Shown here: piece by piece, positions 1 through 6,901 of the stretch
Layout: every line of letters starts with the position of its first letter
Position numbering within the stretch: position 1 is the stretch's first letter
Assembly: GCA_021808985.1 (NCBI GenBank)
Contig: JAKBAQ010000150.1
Coordinates: forward strand, 1-6,901
Direction of reading: 5' to 3'
Source: Pseudomonadota bacterium
GTDB lineage: Bacteria; Pseudomonadota; Alphaproteobacteria; Acetobacterales; Acetobacteraceae
DNA length: 6,901 nucleotides
The notes under the pieces: model-generated
Database searches by the model: none
What the model was told of the DNA's origin: nothing
What the model saw: only the letters and a program-made list of their open reading frames with translations
Translations under genes and position numbers: made by a program

Positions 1-1312
1 CGAAGCGTTTGAAGAGGTAGCTGGAATCGCTCGGCCCCGGCGAGGCTTCGGGGTGGTACTGCACCGAGAAAACGCGCTTGGCCTTGCAGGCGATGCCCTC
101 GTTGGAGCCGTCGAACAGCGAGACATGCGTCACCTCCACGCCATCGGGCAGGCTCGTTTCATCCACCGCGAAGCCGTGGTTCTGCGAGGTGATTTCCACC
201 TTGCCCGTGGCCAGGTCCTTCACCGGCTGGTTGGCGCCGCGATGGCCGCGCTCCAGCTTGTAGGTCTTGCCGCCAAGCGCGGTGGCCAGCAGCTGGTGGC
301 CCAGGCAGATGCCGAAAATCGGCACGCCAGCCTCCATCACGCCCTGGATGGCAGGAACCGCATAGGCGGCGGTGGCGGCCGGGTCGCCGGGGCCGTTGGA
401 GAGAAACACGCCATCGGGCGCGTGGCGCAGGATTTCAGCCGCGGTGGAGGCGGCGGGGACGACGATGACCCGGCACCCCGCCGAGGCCAGCGAGCGCAAT
501 ATGTTGCGCTTGGCGCCATAATCCACCGCCACCACGGTGCGCGTAGGGCTTGGCGTGGCGAAGCCATGCGCCCAGCTCCAGGTGCCGCCGGTCCATTCAT
601 AGCTTTGTGTGCACGAGACCTCGGCGGCGAGGTCCAGCCCGTTCAGCCCGCCCCACGCGGCGGCGGCGGCGGCCAGGGCGGCGATGTCGAACTTCCCGTC
701 AGCGGGGTAAGCGAGCACGGCGCTGGGCGCGCCCAGATTGCGTATGCGCAGTGTCAGCGCCCGCGTATCCACGCCCGCGATGCCCGGCACCCCCATGCGC
801 TTCAGCCAGATATCCAGATCGGTCTTGGCCCGGTAGTTCGATGGCGCGCCCGGCTCCTCCTTCACCACCAGCCCGCGCGCGAACACCTGGGCCGCCTCGC
901 AATCCTCCTCATTGGCCCCGGTATTGCCGATATGCGGGAAGGTGAAGGTGATGATCTGCCCGGCATAAGAGGGGTCGGTCAGGGTTTCCTGATACCCGGT
1001 CATCCCGGTGTTGAAGCACAGCTCCGCCGGGGCGCTGGTGCCGTGCGCGCCAAAGCCGCGCCCCCAGAACACCGAGCCGTCAGCCAGTACCAGCGCGGCG
1101 GTGGCGCCCGGCGGCGTGTCGCTCTCCACGGCGGCGCCGGGCAGCTCCTCCATGGCGATGCCGGTGGCGGAGATGATCGCGGGCCAGTGCCGCGCGGGAA
1201 TGGCCCCGGCGGCGCGCCATTTGCGAATGGCATCGGGCGAAACGCCTGTTAAGGTGGCGGCGGCGTCCGGGCCGCCGAGAAGCTCGATCAGGTCAGCGAT
1301 GGAAATTGGCAT
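1..1312 (-). CDS. carA: Carbamoyl-phosphate synthase small (glutaminase) subunit with N-terminal HTH-like extension, C-terminus cut by window edge
   Basis: CarA hydrolyses glutamine and passes ammonia to CarB, which makes carbamoyl phosphate for pyrimidine and arginine synthesis in the cytoplasm. 437 codons are visible, ending in YLFKRF at the edge; judged by the family, only a short tail is missing. Residues about 70-200 form the CarA N-domain (FNTGMTGYQE, DPSYAGQI, PHIGNTGANEED). The C-terminal half is a class I glutamine amidotransferase: nucleophile Cys336 in GICLGHQ, QNHGFAVD, and His420/Glu422 in QYHPEAS. These sit exactly 67 residues later than E. coli Cys269, His353 and Glu355, so the core has no net indels and the difference is a 67-residue N-terminal extension. 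The ATG at 1312 is chosen because an in-frame TAG lies three codons upstream and the extension reads as a folded helix-turn-helix-like domain. No clear Shine-Dalgarno precedes it. An alternative ATG (Met54, at 1153) would remove the extension. carB is not in the window. Identity is certain; the start is likely. Confidence 0.97.
   Translation of the reverse strand, partial: MPISIADLIELLGGPDAAATLTGVSPDAIRKWRAAGAIPARHWPAIISATGIAMEELPGAAVESDTPPGATAALVLADGSVFWGRGFGAHGTSAPAELCFNTGMTGYQETLTDPSYAGQIITFTFPHIGNTGANEEDCEAAQVFARGLVVKEEPGAPSNYRAKTDLDIWLKRMGVPGIAGVDTRALTLRIRNLGAPSAVLAYPADGKFDIAALAAAAAAWGGLNGLDLAAEVSCTQSYEWTGGTWSWAHGFATPSPTRTVVAVDYGAKRNILRSLASAGCRVIVVPAASTAAEILRHAPDGVFLSNGPGDPAATAAYAVPAIQGVMEAGVPIFGICLGHQLLATALGGKTYKLERGHRGANQPVKDLATGKVEITSQNHGFAVDETSLPDGVEVTHVSLFDGSNEGIACKAKRVFSVQYHPEASPGPSDSSYLFKRF
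1142..1300 (-). other. YdaS/Cro-like helix-turn-helix domain encoded at the N-terminus of CarA
   Basis: Residues about 5-57 of CarA contain IADLIELLGG, then AAATLTG, then GVSPDAIRKWRAAGAIP, then ARHWPAIISATGI. This order (helix, Ala-rich helix ending in TGVS, a candidate recognition helix with KWR, an IPARHWPAI helix ending in ATG) is the layout of YdaS/Cro-type HTH proteins. Ordinary CarA starts near residue 68 here. From memory, NCBI has a family model called carph-isopro for an HTH-like domain attached to CarA and some other alphaproteobacterial proteins; I could not check this. Whether it binds DNA is unknown, and it may have become a protein-interaction module. Confidence 0.8.
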
Positions 1313-1318
1313 GGAAAT
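1299..1318. repeat. 8-bp direct repeat (12-bp period) spanning the carA start codon
   Basis: ATGGAAAT occurs at 1299-1306 and again at 1311-1318 on the plus strand. On the coding strand of carA this reads ATTTCCAT-gcca-ATTTCCAT, with the start codon inside the first copy. The repeat is visible directly; a role as a protein-binding site or translational element is inference only. Confidence 0.6.
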
Positions 1319-1333
1319 CTGCTACCGGATTTT
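1306..1333 (+). promoter_or_regulatory. Candidate promoter for the yqeY-dnaG transcript
   Basis: TTGGCA (1306-1311, five of six -35 consensus positions) is followed after 16 bases by GATTTT (1328-1333), a poor -10 box. The -35 box overlaps the start codon of the divergent carA gene, so the two promoters would compete or be co-regulated. No better plus-strand promoter is seen in the 77-base gap. Confidence 0.25.
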
Positions 1334-1347
1334 TTGTCCAGCTTCAA
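1319..1347 (-). promoter_or_regulatory. Candidate sigma-70-type promoter for carA
   Basis: On the minus strand TTGAAG (1347-1342) is followed after 17 bases by TAGCAG (1324-1319). The -35 box is fair and the -10 box is weak (three of six consensus positions). The distance from the -10 box to the carA ATG is only six bases, so initiation from this promoter would start at or next to the A of the start codon and give a leaderless mRNA. That fits the lack of a Shine-Dalgarno, but the call is tentative. Confidence 0.3.
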
Positions 1348-1377
1348 TCTGTTTCGCCGAGGCTGGAAATTTTTTCC

Positions 1378-1383
1378 GGAGGA
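1378..1383 (+). promoter_or_regulatory. Ribosome binding site that decides the yqeY start
   Basis: GGAGGA lies six bases before the ATG at 1390 but directly abuts an in-frame ATG at 1384. The spacing favours 1390 as the start. A small inverted repeat, GGAAA-ttt-TTTCC (1365-1377), lies immediately upstream and may form a weak hairpin in the leader. Confidence 0.75.
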
Positions 1384-1389
1384 ATGGAC

Positions 1390-1845
1390 ATGAGTTTGCG
1401 TGAAGATATTACCGCCGCTGTGAAGACCGCCATGCTGGCGCGTGACGCGGAGCGGACCTCCACCCTGCGGATGATCCAGGCGAAATTGAAGGATACCGAC
1501 ATCGCCGCCCGCCCCAAGGGCATCAGCGCGGTGCCGGATGACGAGATTTTCGCCATGCTGCGCTCGATGATCAAGAGCCGCCGCGATGCCGTGGCGCTAT
1601 ACCGCCAGGGCGGGCGCGAGGAGCTGGCCGCCAAGGAGGAGGCGGAAATTTCCGTCATTGAGGAATTTTTGCCGCAAACGCTGACGGGCGAGGCGCTGCT
1701 GGGCGCCATCGCGGCGGCCATCGCCGAAACCGGGGCCGCCAGCGCCAAGGATATGGGCAAGGTCATCGGCGCGCTGAAGGCCAAACATGGCGCGGCGCTG
1801 GATATGGGCGTGGTCTCCGCCGCCGTGAAGGCGGCTTTGGCCTGA
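1390..1845 (+). CDS. yqeY: GatB/YqeY domain-containing protein
   Basis: A 151-residue cytoplasmic protein, the usual full length for the YqeY family. Family hallmarks are visible in order: TLRMIQAKLKD near residue 30, SRRDAVALYRQGGREELA near the middle, then EEAEISVIEEFLPQTL, and near the C-terminus KDMGKVIGALKAKHG and LDMGVVSAAVKAAL. YqeY is related to the helical tail domain of GatB, the tRNA-dependent amidotransferase subunit, and is suspected from that homology to contact tRNA; its actual role is not established. It lies divergent from carA and four bases upstream of dnaG, which suggests one transcript with the primase. The start at 1390 is set by the GGAGGA ribosome binding site. No irregularities are seen. 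Confidence 0.95.
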   Translation: MSLREDITAAVKTAMLARDAERTSTLRMIQAKLKDTDIAARPKGISAVPDDEIFAMLRSMIKSRRDAVALYRQGGREELAAKEEAEISVIEEFLPQTLTGEALLGAIAAAIAETGAASAKDMGKVIGALKAKHGAALDMGVVSAAVKAALA

Positions 1846-1849
1846 AACC

Positions 1850-3643
1850 ATGGCGCTGCCCGCCAATTTTCTCGACGAGCTGCGCGCGCGCGTGCCGATT
1901 GCCGGGGTGGTCGGGCGCAGCGTTAAGCTGACGCGCTCCGGCCGCGAGACCAAGGGCTGCTGCCCGTTCCATGGCGAGAAGACCCCGTCATTTTACGTGT
2001 ATGACGACCATTTCCACTGTTTTGGCTGCGGCGAGCATGGTGATGTCATCACCTTCGTGATGAAGACCACCGGCGCCGGGTTCATGGAGGCGGTGGAAAG
2101 CCTGGCGCACGAGGCCGGGCTGGAAGTGCCCAAGGCCAGCCCCCAGGCGGCCCGGGCCGAGCAGCACCGCGCCGGCATCGCCGAGGTGCTGGCGGCGGCG
2201 GGAAAAATTTTCCAGAAATTCCTGCATGAGCCGCAAGGCAAGCCGGCGCTTGATTACCTGCGCGGGCGCGGCCTTGGCGAGGAAGCCATCCGCCGCTTCG
2301 GCCTGGGCTGGTCGGGCGAGGGCAGGGGCGTTCTGGCGGCGGCGCTGCGCGGGCAGGGGATAAAGCCCGAGCAGCTGATCGAGGCCGGGCTGATGAAGCA
2401 TGGCGAGCACGGCCCGGTGGACATGTTCTTCTCGCGCGTGATGTTCCCGATCACCGACCGCCGCGGCGCCATCATCAGCTTCGGCGGCCGCATCATGGGC
2501 GATGGCCAGCCCAAATACGTCAACGGGCCCGAGACCCAGCTTTTCGCCAAGCGGCGCGCGCTCTATGGCCTGCATCAGGCCCGCGATGCCGTACGAAAAG
2601 GTGAACAACTAATTGTTGTTGAAGGATATATGGATGTCATCGCGCTGGCCCAGGGCGGCTTTGGCGCGGCGGTGGCGCCGCTCGGCACGGCGCTGACGCA
2701 GGAGCATCTGGCGGAGATCTGGCGGCTCTCGCCCGAACCGGTGATCTGTTTTGACGCCGACGCCGCCGGGCGCCGCGCCGCGCTGAAGACCGTGGATCTC
2801 GCGCTCGGCGCCCTGGCGCCGGACCGTTCCCTTAAATTCCTCAACCTGCCAGAGAAGGACGACCCCGACAGCCTGATCCGCCGCGAGGGCCCGGCGGCCT
2901 TCCGCGCCCGGCTGGATGCCGCCCGGCCCATCTCGGCCGCCTTGTATGACATGCTGGCCGAAGGTGCCGGGCGCGCCACACCGGAGGCGCGCGCGGCCTT
3001 CCGGGCGCGGCTGATCGAGGTTGCGGGCCGGATTCCCGACAAAAACCTGGCCGGCGAATACCGCGCCATGCTGCTGGAGCGGTTTTTCGCCGAGCGCCGG
3101 GGCGCCAAGCCTGATTTCCGCAAAAAACCGCCCGCCCCCGCGCGCGCCAGCACCCCGCCGCCCGATGCCGGCGAGGCGAATTTCCGCCGTGGCCGCCTGA
3201 TGCTGGCGACCCTGCTGCGCCATCCGGCGCTGCTCCACGATGTGGACGAGGCATTCGCCCGGCTCGCCCTGCCGCCCGCCTACGCCAAAATCCGCGATGC
3301 GCTGCACGGCTTCGCCACGGGCGCGAAAAACCTTGACACCGAGACCCTCTTTACCCACTTGAGCCTCCTTGGACTGGCCGAGGAGGCAAGGCTCATCGAG
3401 GCCCTCGCCGCCGAGGACCATCGCCCTGATCCTGACGCCAGCCTGGCCGAGGCCGCTGAAAAATGGTGGAGTTGGTACATACTGATGGATTTCAGCGTTG
3501 AGACATTGCGTGCCCAGCGAGATGAGCTGGAGCGGTTCTGGAAGGCGCATCAGGACGATGCCGGCGCCTGGGCGCGTCTCATTAAATATAACGAGCTGCT
3601 GCGCCAGGCCCTGGCCGGCGAGCACGGCAGCGCCGAAAACTGA
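1850..3643 (+). CDS. dnaG: DNA primase
   Basis: DnaG makes the short RNA primers for chromosome replication and works with the DnaB helicase at the fork. The 597-residue protein is full length. The N-terminal CHC2 zinc-binding domain has Cys38, His41, Cys57 and Cys60 (CPFHGEKTPSF, HCFGCGEHGD). The core has FGGRIMGDGQPKYVNGPE from Phe211. The TOPRIM domain has the metal-binding residues Glu258 in VVEGYMDV and Asp302/Asp304 in CFDADAAGR, all seven residues earlier than the E. coli counterparts (265, 309, 311). A Pro/Ala-rich linker near residues 425-440 leads to the C-terminal region (about 440-597), which in the family binds DnaB. The ATG lies four bases after the yqeY stop and has no convincing Shine-Dalgarno, so translation is probably coupled to yqeY. 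Codons 248-260 all end in A or T, an anomaly described separately. Confidence 0.98.
   Translation: MALPANFLDELRARVPIAGVVGRSVKLTRSGRETKGCCPFHGEKTPSFYVYDDHFHCFGCGEHGDVITFVMKTTGAGFMEAVESLAHEAGLEVPKASPQAARAEQHRAGIAEVLAAAGKIFQKFLHEPQGKPALDYLRGRGLGEEAIRRFGLGWSGEGRGVLAAALRGQGIKPEQLIEAGLMKHGEHGPVDMFFSRVMFPITDRRGAIISFGGRIMGDGQPKYVNGPETQLFAKRRALYGLHQARDAVRKGEQLIVVEGYMDVIALAQGGFGAAVAPLGTALTQEHLAEIWRLSPEPVICFDADAAGRRAALKTVDLALGALAPDRSLKFLNLPEKDDPDSLIRREGPAAFRARLDAARPISAALYDMLAEGAGRATPEARAAFRARLIEVAGRIPDKNLAGEYRAMLLERFFAERRGAKPDFRKKPPAPARASTPPPDAGEANFRRGRLMLATLLRHPALLHDVDEAFARLALPPAYAKIRDALHGFATGAKNLDTETLFTHLSLLGLAEEARLIEALAAEDHRPDPDASLAEAAEKWWSWYILMDFSVETLRAQRDELERFWKAHQDDAGAWARLIKYNELLRQALAGEHGSAEN
2591..2638 (+). 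other. AT-rich codon island inside dnaG at the TOPRIM catalytic site
   Basis: Codons 248-260 of dnaG (gta cga aaa ggt gaa caa, then cta att gtt gtt gaa gga tat) all have A or T in the third position. By eye, 2591-2640 has 17 G/C in 50 bases, in a gene that otherwise strongly prefers G/C-ending codons. The encoded peptide, VRKGEQLIVVEGYMDV, is normal for a primase and includes catalytic Glu258, so the protein is conserved while the nucleotide usage is not. The island also holds AACAA-ctaa-TTGTT, a short inverted repeat, and GAAGGA just before in-frame Met261. Confidence 0.85.
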
Positions 3644-3651
3644 CTAAAATG

Positions 3652-3668
3652 AGGCAAGCTCCTTGCCT
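3652..3668. repeat. Perfect 7-bp inverted repeat in the dnaG-rpoD gap
   Basis: AGGCAAG (3652-3658), loop CTC, CTTGCCT (3662-3668). It begins eight bases after the dnaG stop codon. No run of T follows, so it is a poor intrinsic terminator, although it could stabilise the dnaG mRNA end or attenuate readthrough. Its right arm contains the TTGCCT read as the rpoD -35 box, so it could equally be an operator. Confidence 0.7.
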
Positions 3669-3690
3669 ACATAACGAATAGTAAAATAAT
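3663..3690 (+). promoter_or_regulatory. Likely rpoD promoter
   Basis: TTGCCT (3663-3668, four of six -35 positions) is separated by 16 bases from AATAAT (3685-3690, five of six -10 positions). An overlapping TAAAAT (3682-3687) could serve as an alternative -10 box. The segment 3669-3692 is notably AT-rich for this genome. Transcription would begin near 3697, leaving a leader of roughly 28 bases. It would allow rpoD to be transcribed independently of dnaG. Confidence 0.55.
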
Positions 3691-3708
3691 ACAGCCCCCG
3701 TATTTCCC

Positions 3709-3712
3709 GGAG
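3709..3712 (+). promoter_or_regulatory. Probable rpoD ribosome binding site
   Basis: GGAG within CCCGGAG lies 12 bases before the ATG at 3725, a longer spacing than usual. No closer purine-rich match is present and no other start codon fits better. Confidence 0.45.
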
Positions 3713-3724
3713 TATCGCCTGACC

Positions 3725-5633
<1,909 letters not shown>

Positions 5634-5641
<8 letters not shown>

Positions 5642-6230
5642 CATGCTCGACTATGCCCGCGTGCTGCCCGGCGAAGCGTTTGACAGTGTCGAGGTCGAAG
5701 TGGTGTTCCTGCGCATGGACCAGGCGCCCAACCGCCCCCGCGCGGTATTTCCGGCGGGCGCGCGGCTCAGCTGCGTGCGGCTCAGCGTGGCTGAATACCG
5801 CACGCTGTATAACGAGGTCGGCGCCCCCTGGCTCTGGTGGCTGCGCCGGATGATGCCCGATGACATGCTGGCCAAACATCTGGTCAACCCCGCGGTCGCC
5901 TTTCACGTCTTGCGGGTGGAGGGCGAACTGGCCGGCTTCTTCGAGACCGATGCCGGCTACTGGCCCAACGTGAACCTCAACTATTTCGGCCTCATGCCCG
6001 GCTTCATCGGCAAGGGGCTGGGCCGCCTGCTGCTCGATGCCGCGGTTGACAGCGTCTTCGCCGGCGGCTCGCCCCTGCGCGGGATGACCGTGAACACCTG
6101 CTCCGCCGACCATCCCCGCGCGCTCCCCAACTATATCGCCGCCGGCTTCCGGGAAGTGCGGCGCATCCGCGAGACATGGGACATTCCCCACCGCCTCGGC
6201 CTGCGCCTGCCGGAGCATCTGCGCGGGTGA
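5634..6230 (+). CDS. GNAT family N-acetyltransferase
   Basis: A 198-residue cytoplasmic protein with the GNAT acetyl-CoA-binding fold in its second half. The pyrophosphate-binding loop is GFIGKGLGRLLLDAA (Gly123 to about 137). It follows a strand, LNYFGLMPG, and precedes MTVNTCSADHPRALPNYIAAGF, shown here as MTVNTCSADHPRAL plus PNYIAAGF, in which Tyr167 sits at the usual place of the general-acid tyrosine. The N-terminal 90 residues (VEVVFLRMDQAPNRP, WLWWLRRMMPDDMLAKHL) do not tell me the substrate. The ATG at 5634 overlaps the last eight bases of rpoD. An in-frame ATG at 5643, just after the rpoD stop, is equally possible. Neither has a clear Shine-Dalgarno, so translation is probably coupled to rpoD. 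The acceptor may be a small molecule or a protein; the sequence does not decide. Confidence 0.9.
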
Positions 6231-6874
6231 GCCTCCCCGGCCTCCTGTTCCAGGACTCACGGTTTCTGATCATTGATAAACCCGCCGGCCTGCCGGTGCA
6301 TGCCGGGCGCGCGGGCGGGCCGAGCGTCGAGGATTTCTTCCCCCACTGGCGGCGCGGCAAATCCGGCCCCTGGCTCGCCCACCGGCTGGACCAGGATACA
6401 GCCGGCTGCCTGGTCATCGCCCTCAAAAAACCGGCGCTGCTGGCGGCGCAGGCCTGCTTCGCCGGCGGGCTGGCGCAAAAAACCTACTGGGCCGTGGTGT
6501 GCGGCGCGCCACGGGCAGGGCAGGGCGTGCTGGAGCTGCCCCTGGCCAAGCACACCCAGGGTCGGCGCTGGAAAATGGCGCCCGACCCCGCCGGGCAACC
6601 GGCGATAACCCATTGGCGCGTGCTTGGCCGGAGTGAGCGGATGAGCTGGATCGAATTCACCCCCCAAACCGGGCGCACGCACCAGATCCGCGTGCACGCC
6701 GCGGCCCTTGGGCACCCGATTCTGGGCGACGCGCTATATGGCGCTGAAGCGGGCCCGCTGCACCTGCTGGCCCGGCGGATCGTCCTGCCCCTGGCGCCGG
6801 AACTCGCCGCCCAGGCGCCCGTGCCCGCGCACATGGCGGCGGCGATGAAGGCGTGCGGCCATGTCCCGCTCTGA
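6227..6874 (+). CDS. RluA-family pseudouridine synthase, short form without S4 domain
   Basis: Converts specific uridines to pseudouridine in rRNA and/or tRNA. The 215-residue protein has the family's motifs in order: LLFQDSRFLIIDKPAGLPVH at the N-terminus, HRLDQDTAGCLVIAL with the catalytic aspartate Asp55, KTYWAVVCG, and near the C-terminus TGRTHQIRVHAAALGHP with GDALYG. The common HRLDxxTSG motif reads HRLDQDTAG here, a mild variation. The length and the absence of an S4 domain resemble RluA and TruC-like enzymes rather than RluC or RluD; the target uridine cannot be read from sequence. The GTG at 6227 is preferred because it overlaps the GNAT stop as GTGA, GGAG lies 11 bases upstream, and the conserved sequence begins a few residues later. 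An upstream in-frame ATG at 6176 would add 17 low-complexity residues inside the GNAT gene. Confidence 0.94.
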   Translation: MSLPGLLFQDSRFLIIDKPAGLPVHAGRAGGPSVEDFFPHWRRGKSGPWLAHRLDQDTAGCLVIALKKPALLAAQACFAGGLAQKTYWAVVCGAPRAGQGVLELPLAKHTQGRRWKMAPDPAGQPAITHWRVLGRSERMSWIEFTPQTGRTHQIRVHAAALGHPILGDALYGAEAGPLHLLARRIVLPLAPELAAQAPVPAHMAAAMKACGHVPL

Positions 6875-6901
6875 ATACGAGCCCGGGCAATATGTCCGCC
6901 A
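6861..6901 (+). CDS. 5' end of an unidentified downstream gene, possibly a DUF3553-type protein
   Basis: The ATG at 6861 opens a frame, MSRSEYEPGQYVR, that runs to the window edge. It overlaps the 3' end of the pseudouridine synthase gene by 14 bases and has GAAGG (6847-6851) nine bases upstream. The (F/Y)EPGxxVR opening, followed by a codon beginning CA, resembles from memory the start of small DUF3553 proteins (PGxxVRHP...). Thirteen residues are too few to be sure. Confidence 0.45.
   Translation, partial: MSRSEYEPGQYVR

Noticed and set aside
1216..1231. Inverted repeat GCCATT-tgcg-AATGGC inside the HTH-coding part of carA, considered as an operator.
   Set aside because: A six-base arm is expected by chance several times in a window this size, and the bases encode the conserved recognition helix (AIRKW).
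53..1252. A 399-codon open frame on the plus strand across carA.
   Set aside because: It is a shadow of carA: His/Gly/Arg-rich low-complexity sequence without recognisable domains, while the minus strand encodes CarA with all catalytic residues.
1881..1895. Alternating TGCGCGCGCGCGTGC tract near the dnaG 5' end, considered as Z-DNA.
   Set aside because: It encodes the ordinary LRARVP primase sequence, and such tracts are common in GC-rich genes.
2590..2660. A sigma-32 or sigma-70 promoter inside the AT-rich dnaG island.
   Set aside because: TATATG (2627-2632) has no -35 box at 16-18 bases, TTGAAG (2619-2624) has no -10 box downstream, and no CCCAT-like heat-shock element is at the right distance. 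The island is reported without this interpretation.
2609..3625. A 338-codon open frame on the minus strand antisense to dnaG.
   Set aside because: Same codon-phase effect; no motif, and the sense strand carries the full DnaG domain set.
6176..6226. The upstream ATG at 6176 as start of the pseudouridine synthase.
   Set aside because: It would add a Pro/Ala-rich leader lying wholly inside the GNAT gene. The GTG at 6227 has a ribosome binding site, the typical GTGA overlap, and begins close to the conserved region.

Overview
The window looks like a chromosomal housekeeping segment from a GC-rich alphaproteobacterium, most likely of the family Acetobacteraceae. This rests on the alphaproteobacterial character of RpoD and DnaG, the gene order carA / yqeY-dnaG-rpoD, and a CarA with an N-terminal YdaS/Cro-like helix-turn-helix extension, which I associate from memory with this family. 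There are no mobile elements, CRISPR arrays, RNA genes or long non-coding stretches. The largest gene-free gaps are about 80 bases.

Layout. On the minus strand, bases 1-1312 encode CarA, the glutaminase subunit of carbamoyl-phosphate synthetase, cut by the window edge just before its C-terminus. A 77-base divergent intergenic region follows. On the plus strand come a GatB/YqeY-domain protein (1390-1845), DNA primase DnaG (1850-3643), an 81-base gap with a hairpin and a likely promoter, the primary sigma factor RpoD (3725-5641), a GNAT acetyltransferase (5634-6230), an RluA-family pseudouridine synthase (6227-6874) and the first 13 codons of another gene (6861 to the edge).

How the genes work together. 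yqeY-dnaG-rpoD resembles the macromolecular-synthesis operon (rpsU-dnaG-rpoD in E. coli), with yqeY in the first position. RpoD, GNAT, pseudouridine synthase and the last ORF overlap at their ends, so they are probably co-transcribed and translationally coupled. CarA feeds pyrimidine and arginine synthesis and is transcribed away from this block.

No new multi-gene system is evident. The observations most worth a second look are: (1) the DNA-binding-like domain fused to CarA; (2) a run of 13 consecutive codons ending in A or T inside dnaG, exactly where the catalytic TOPRIM glutamate is encoded, in a gene otherwise dominated by G/C-ending codons; (3) a perfect 7-bp inverted repeat overlapping the presumed -35 box of rpoD; and (4) a possibly leaderless carA start embedded in an 8-bp direct repeat.
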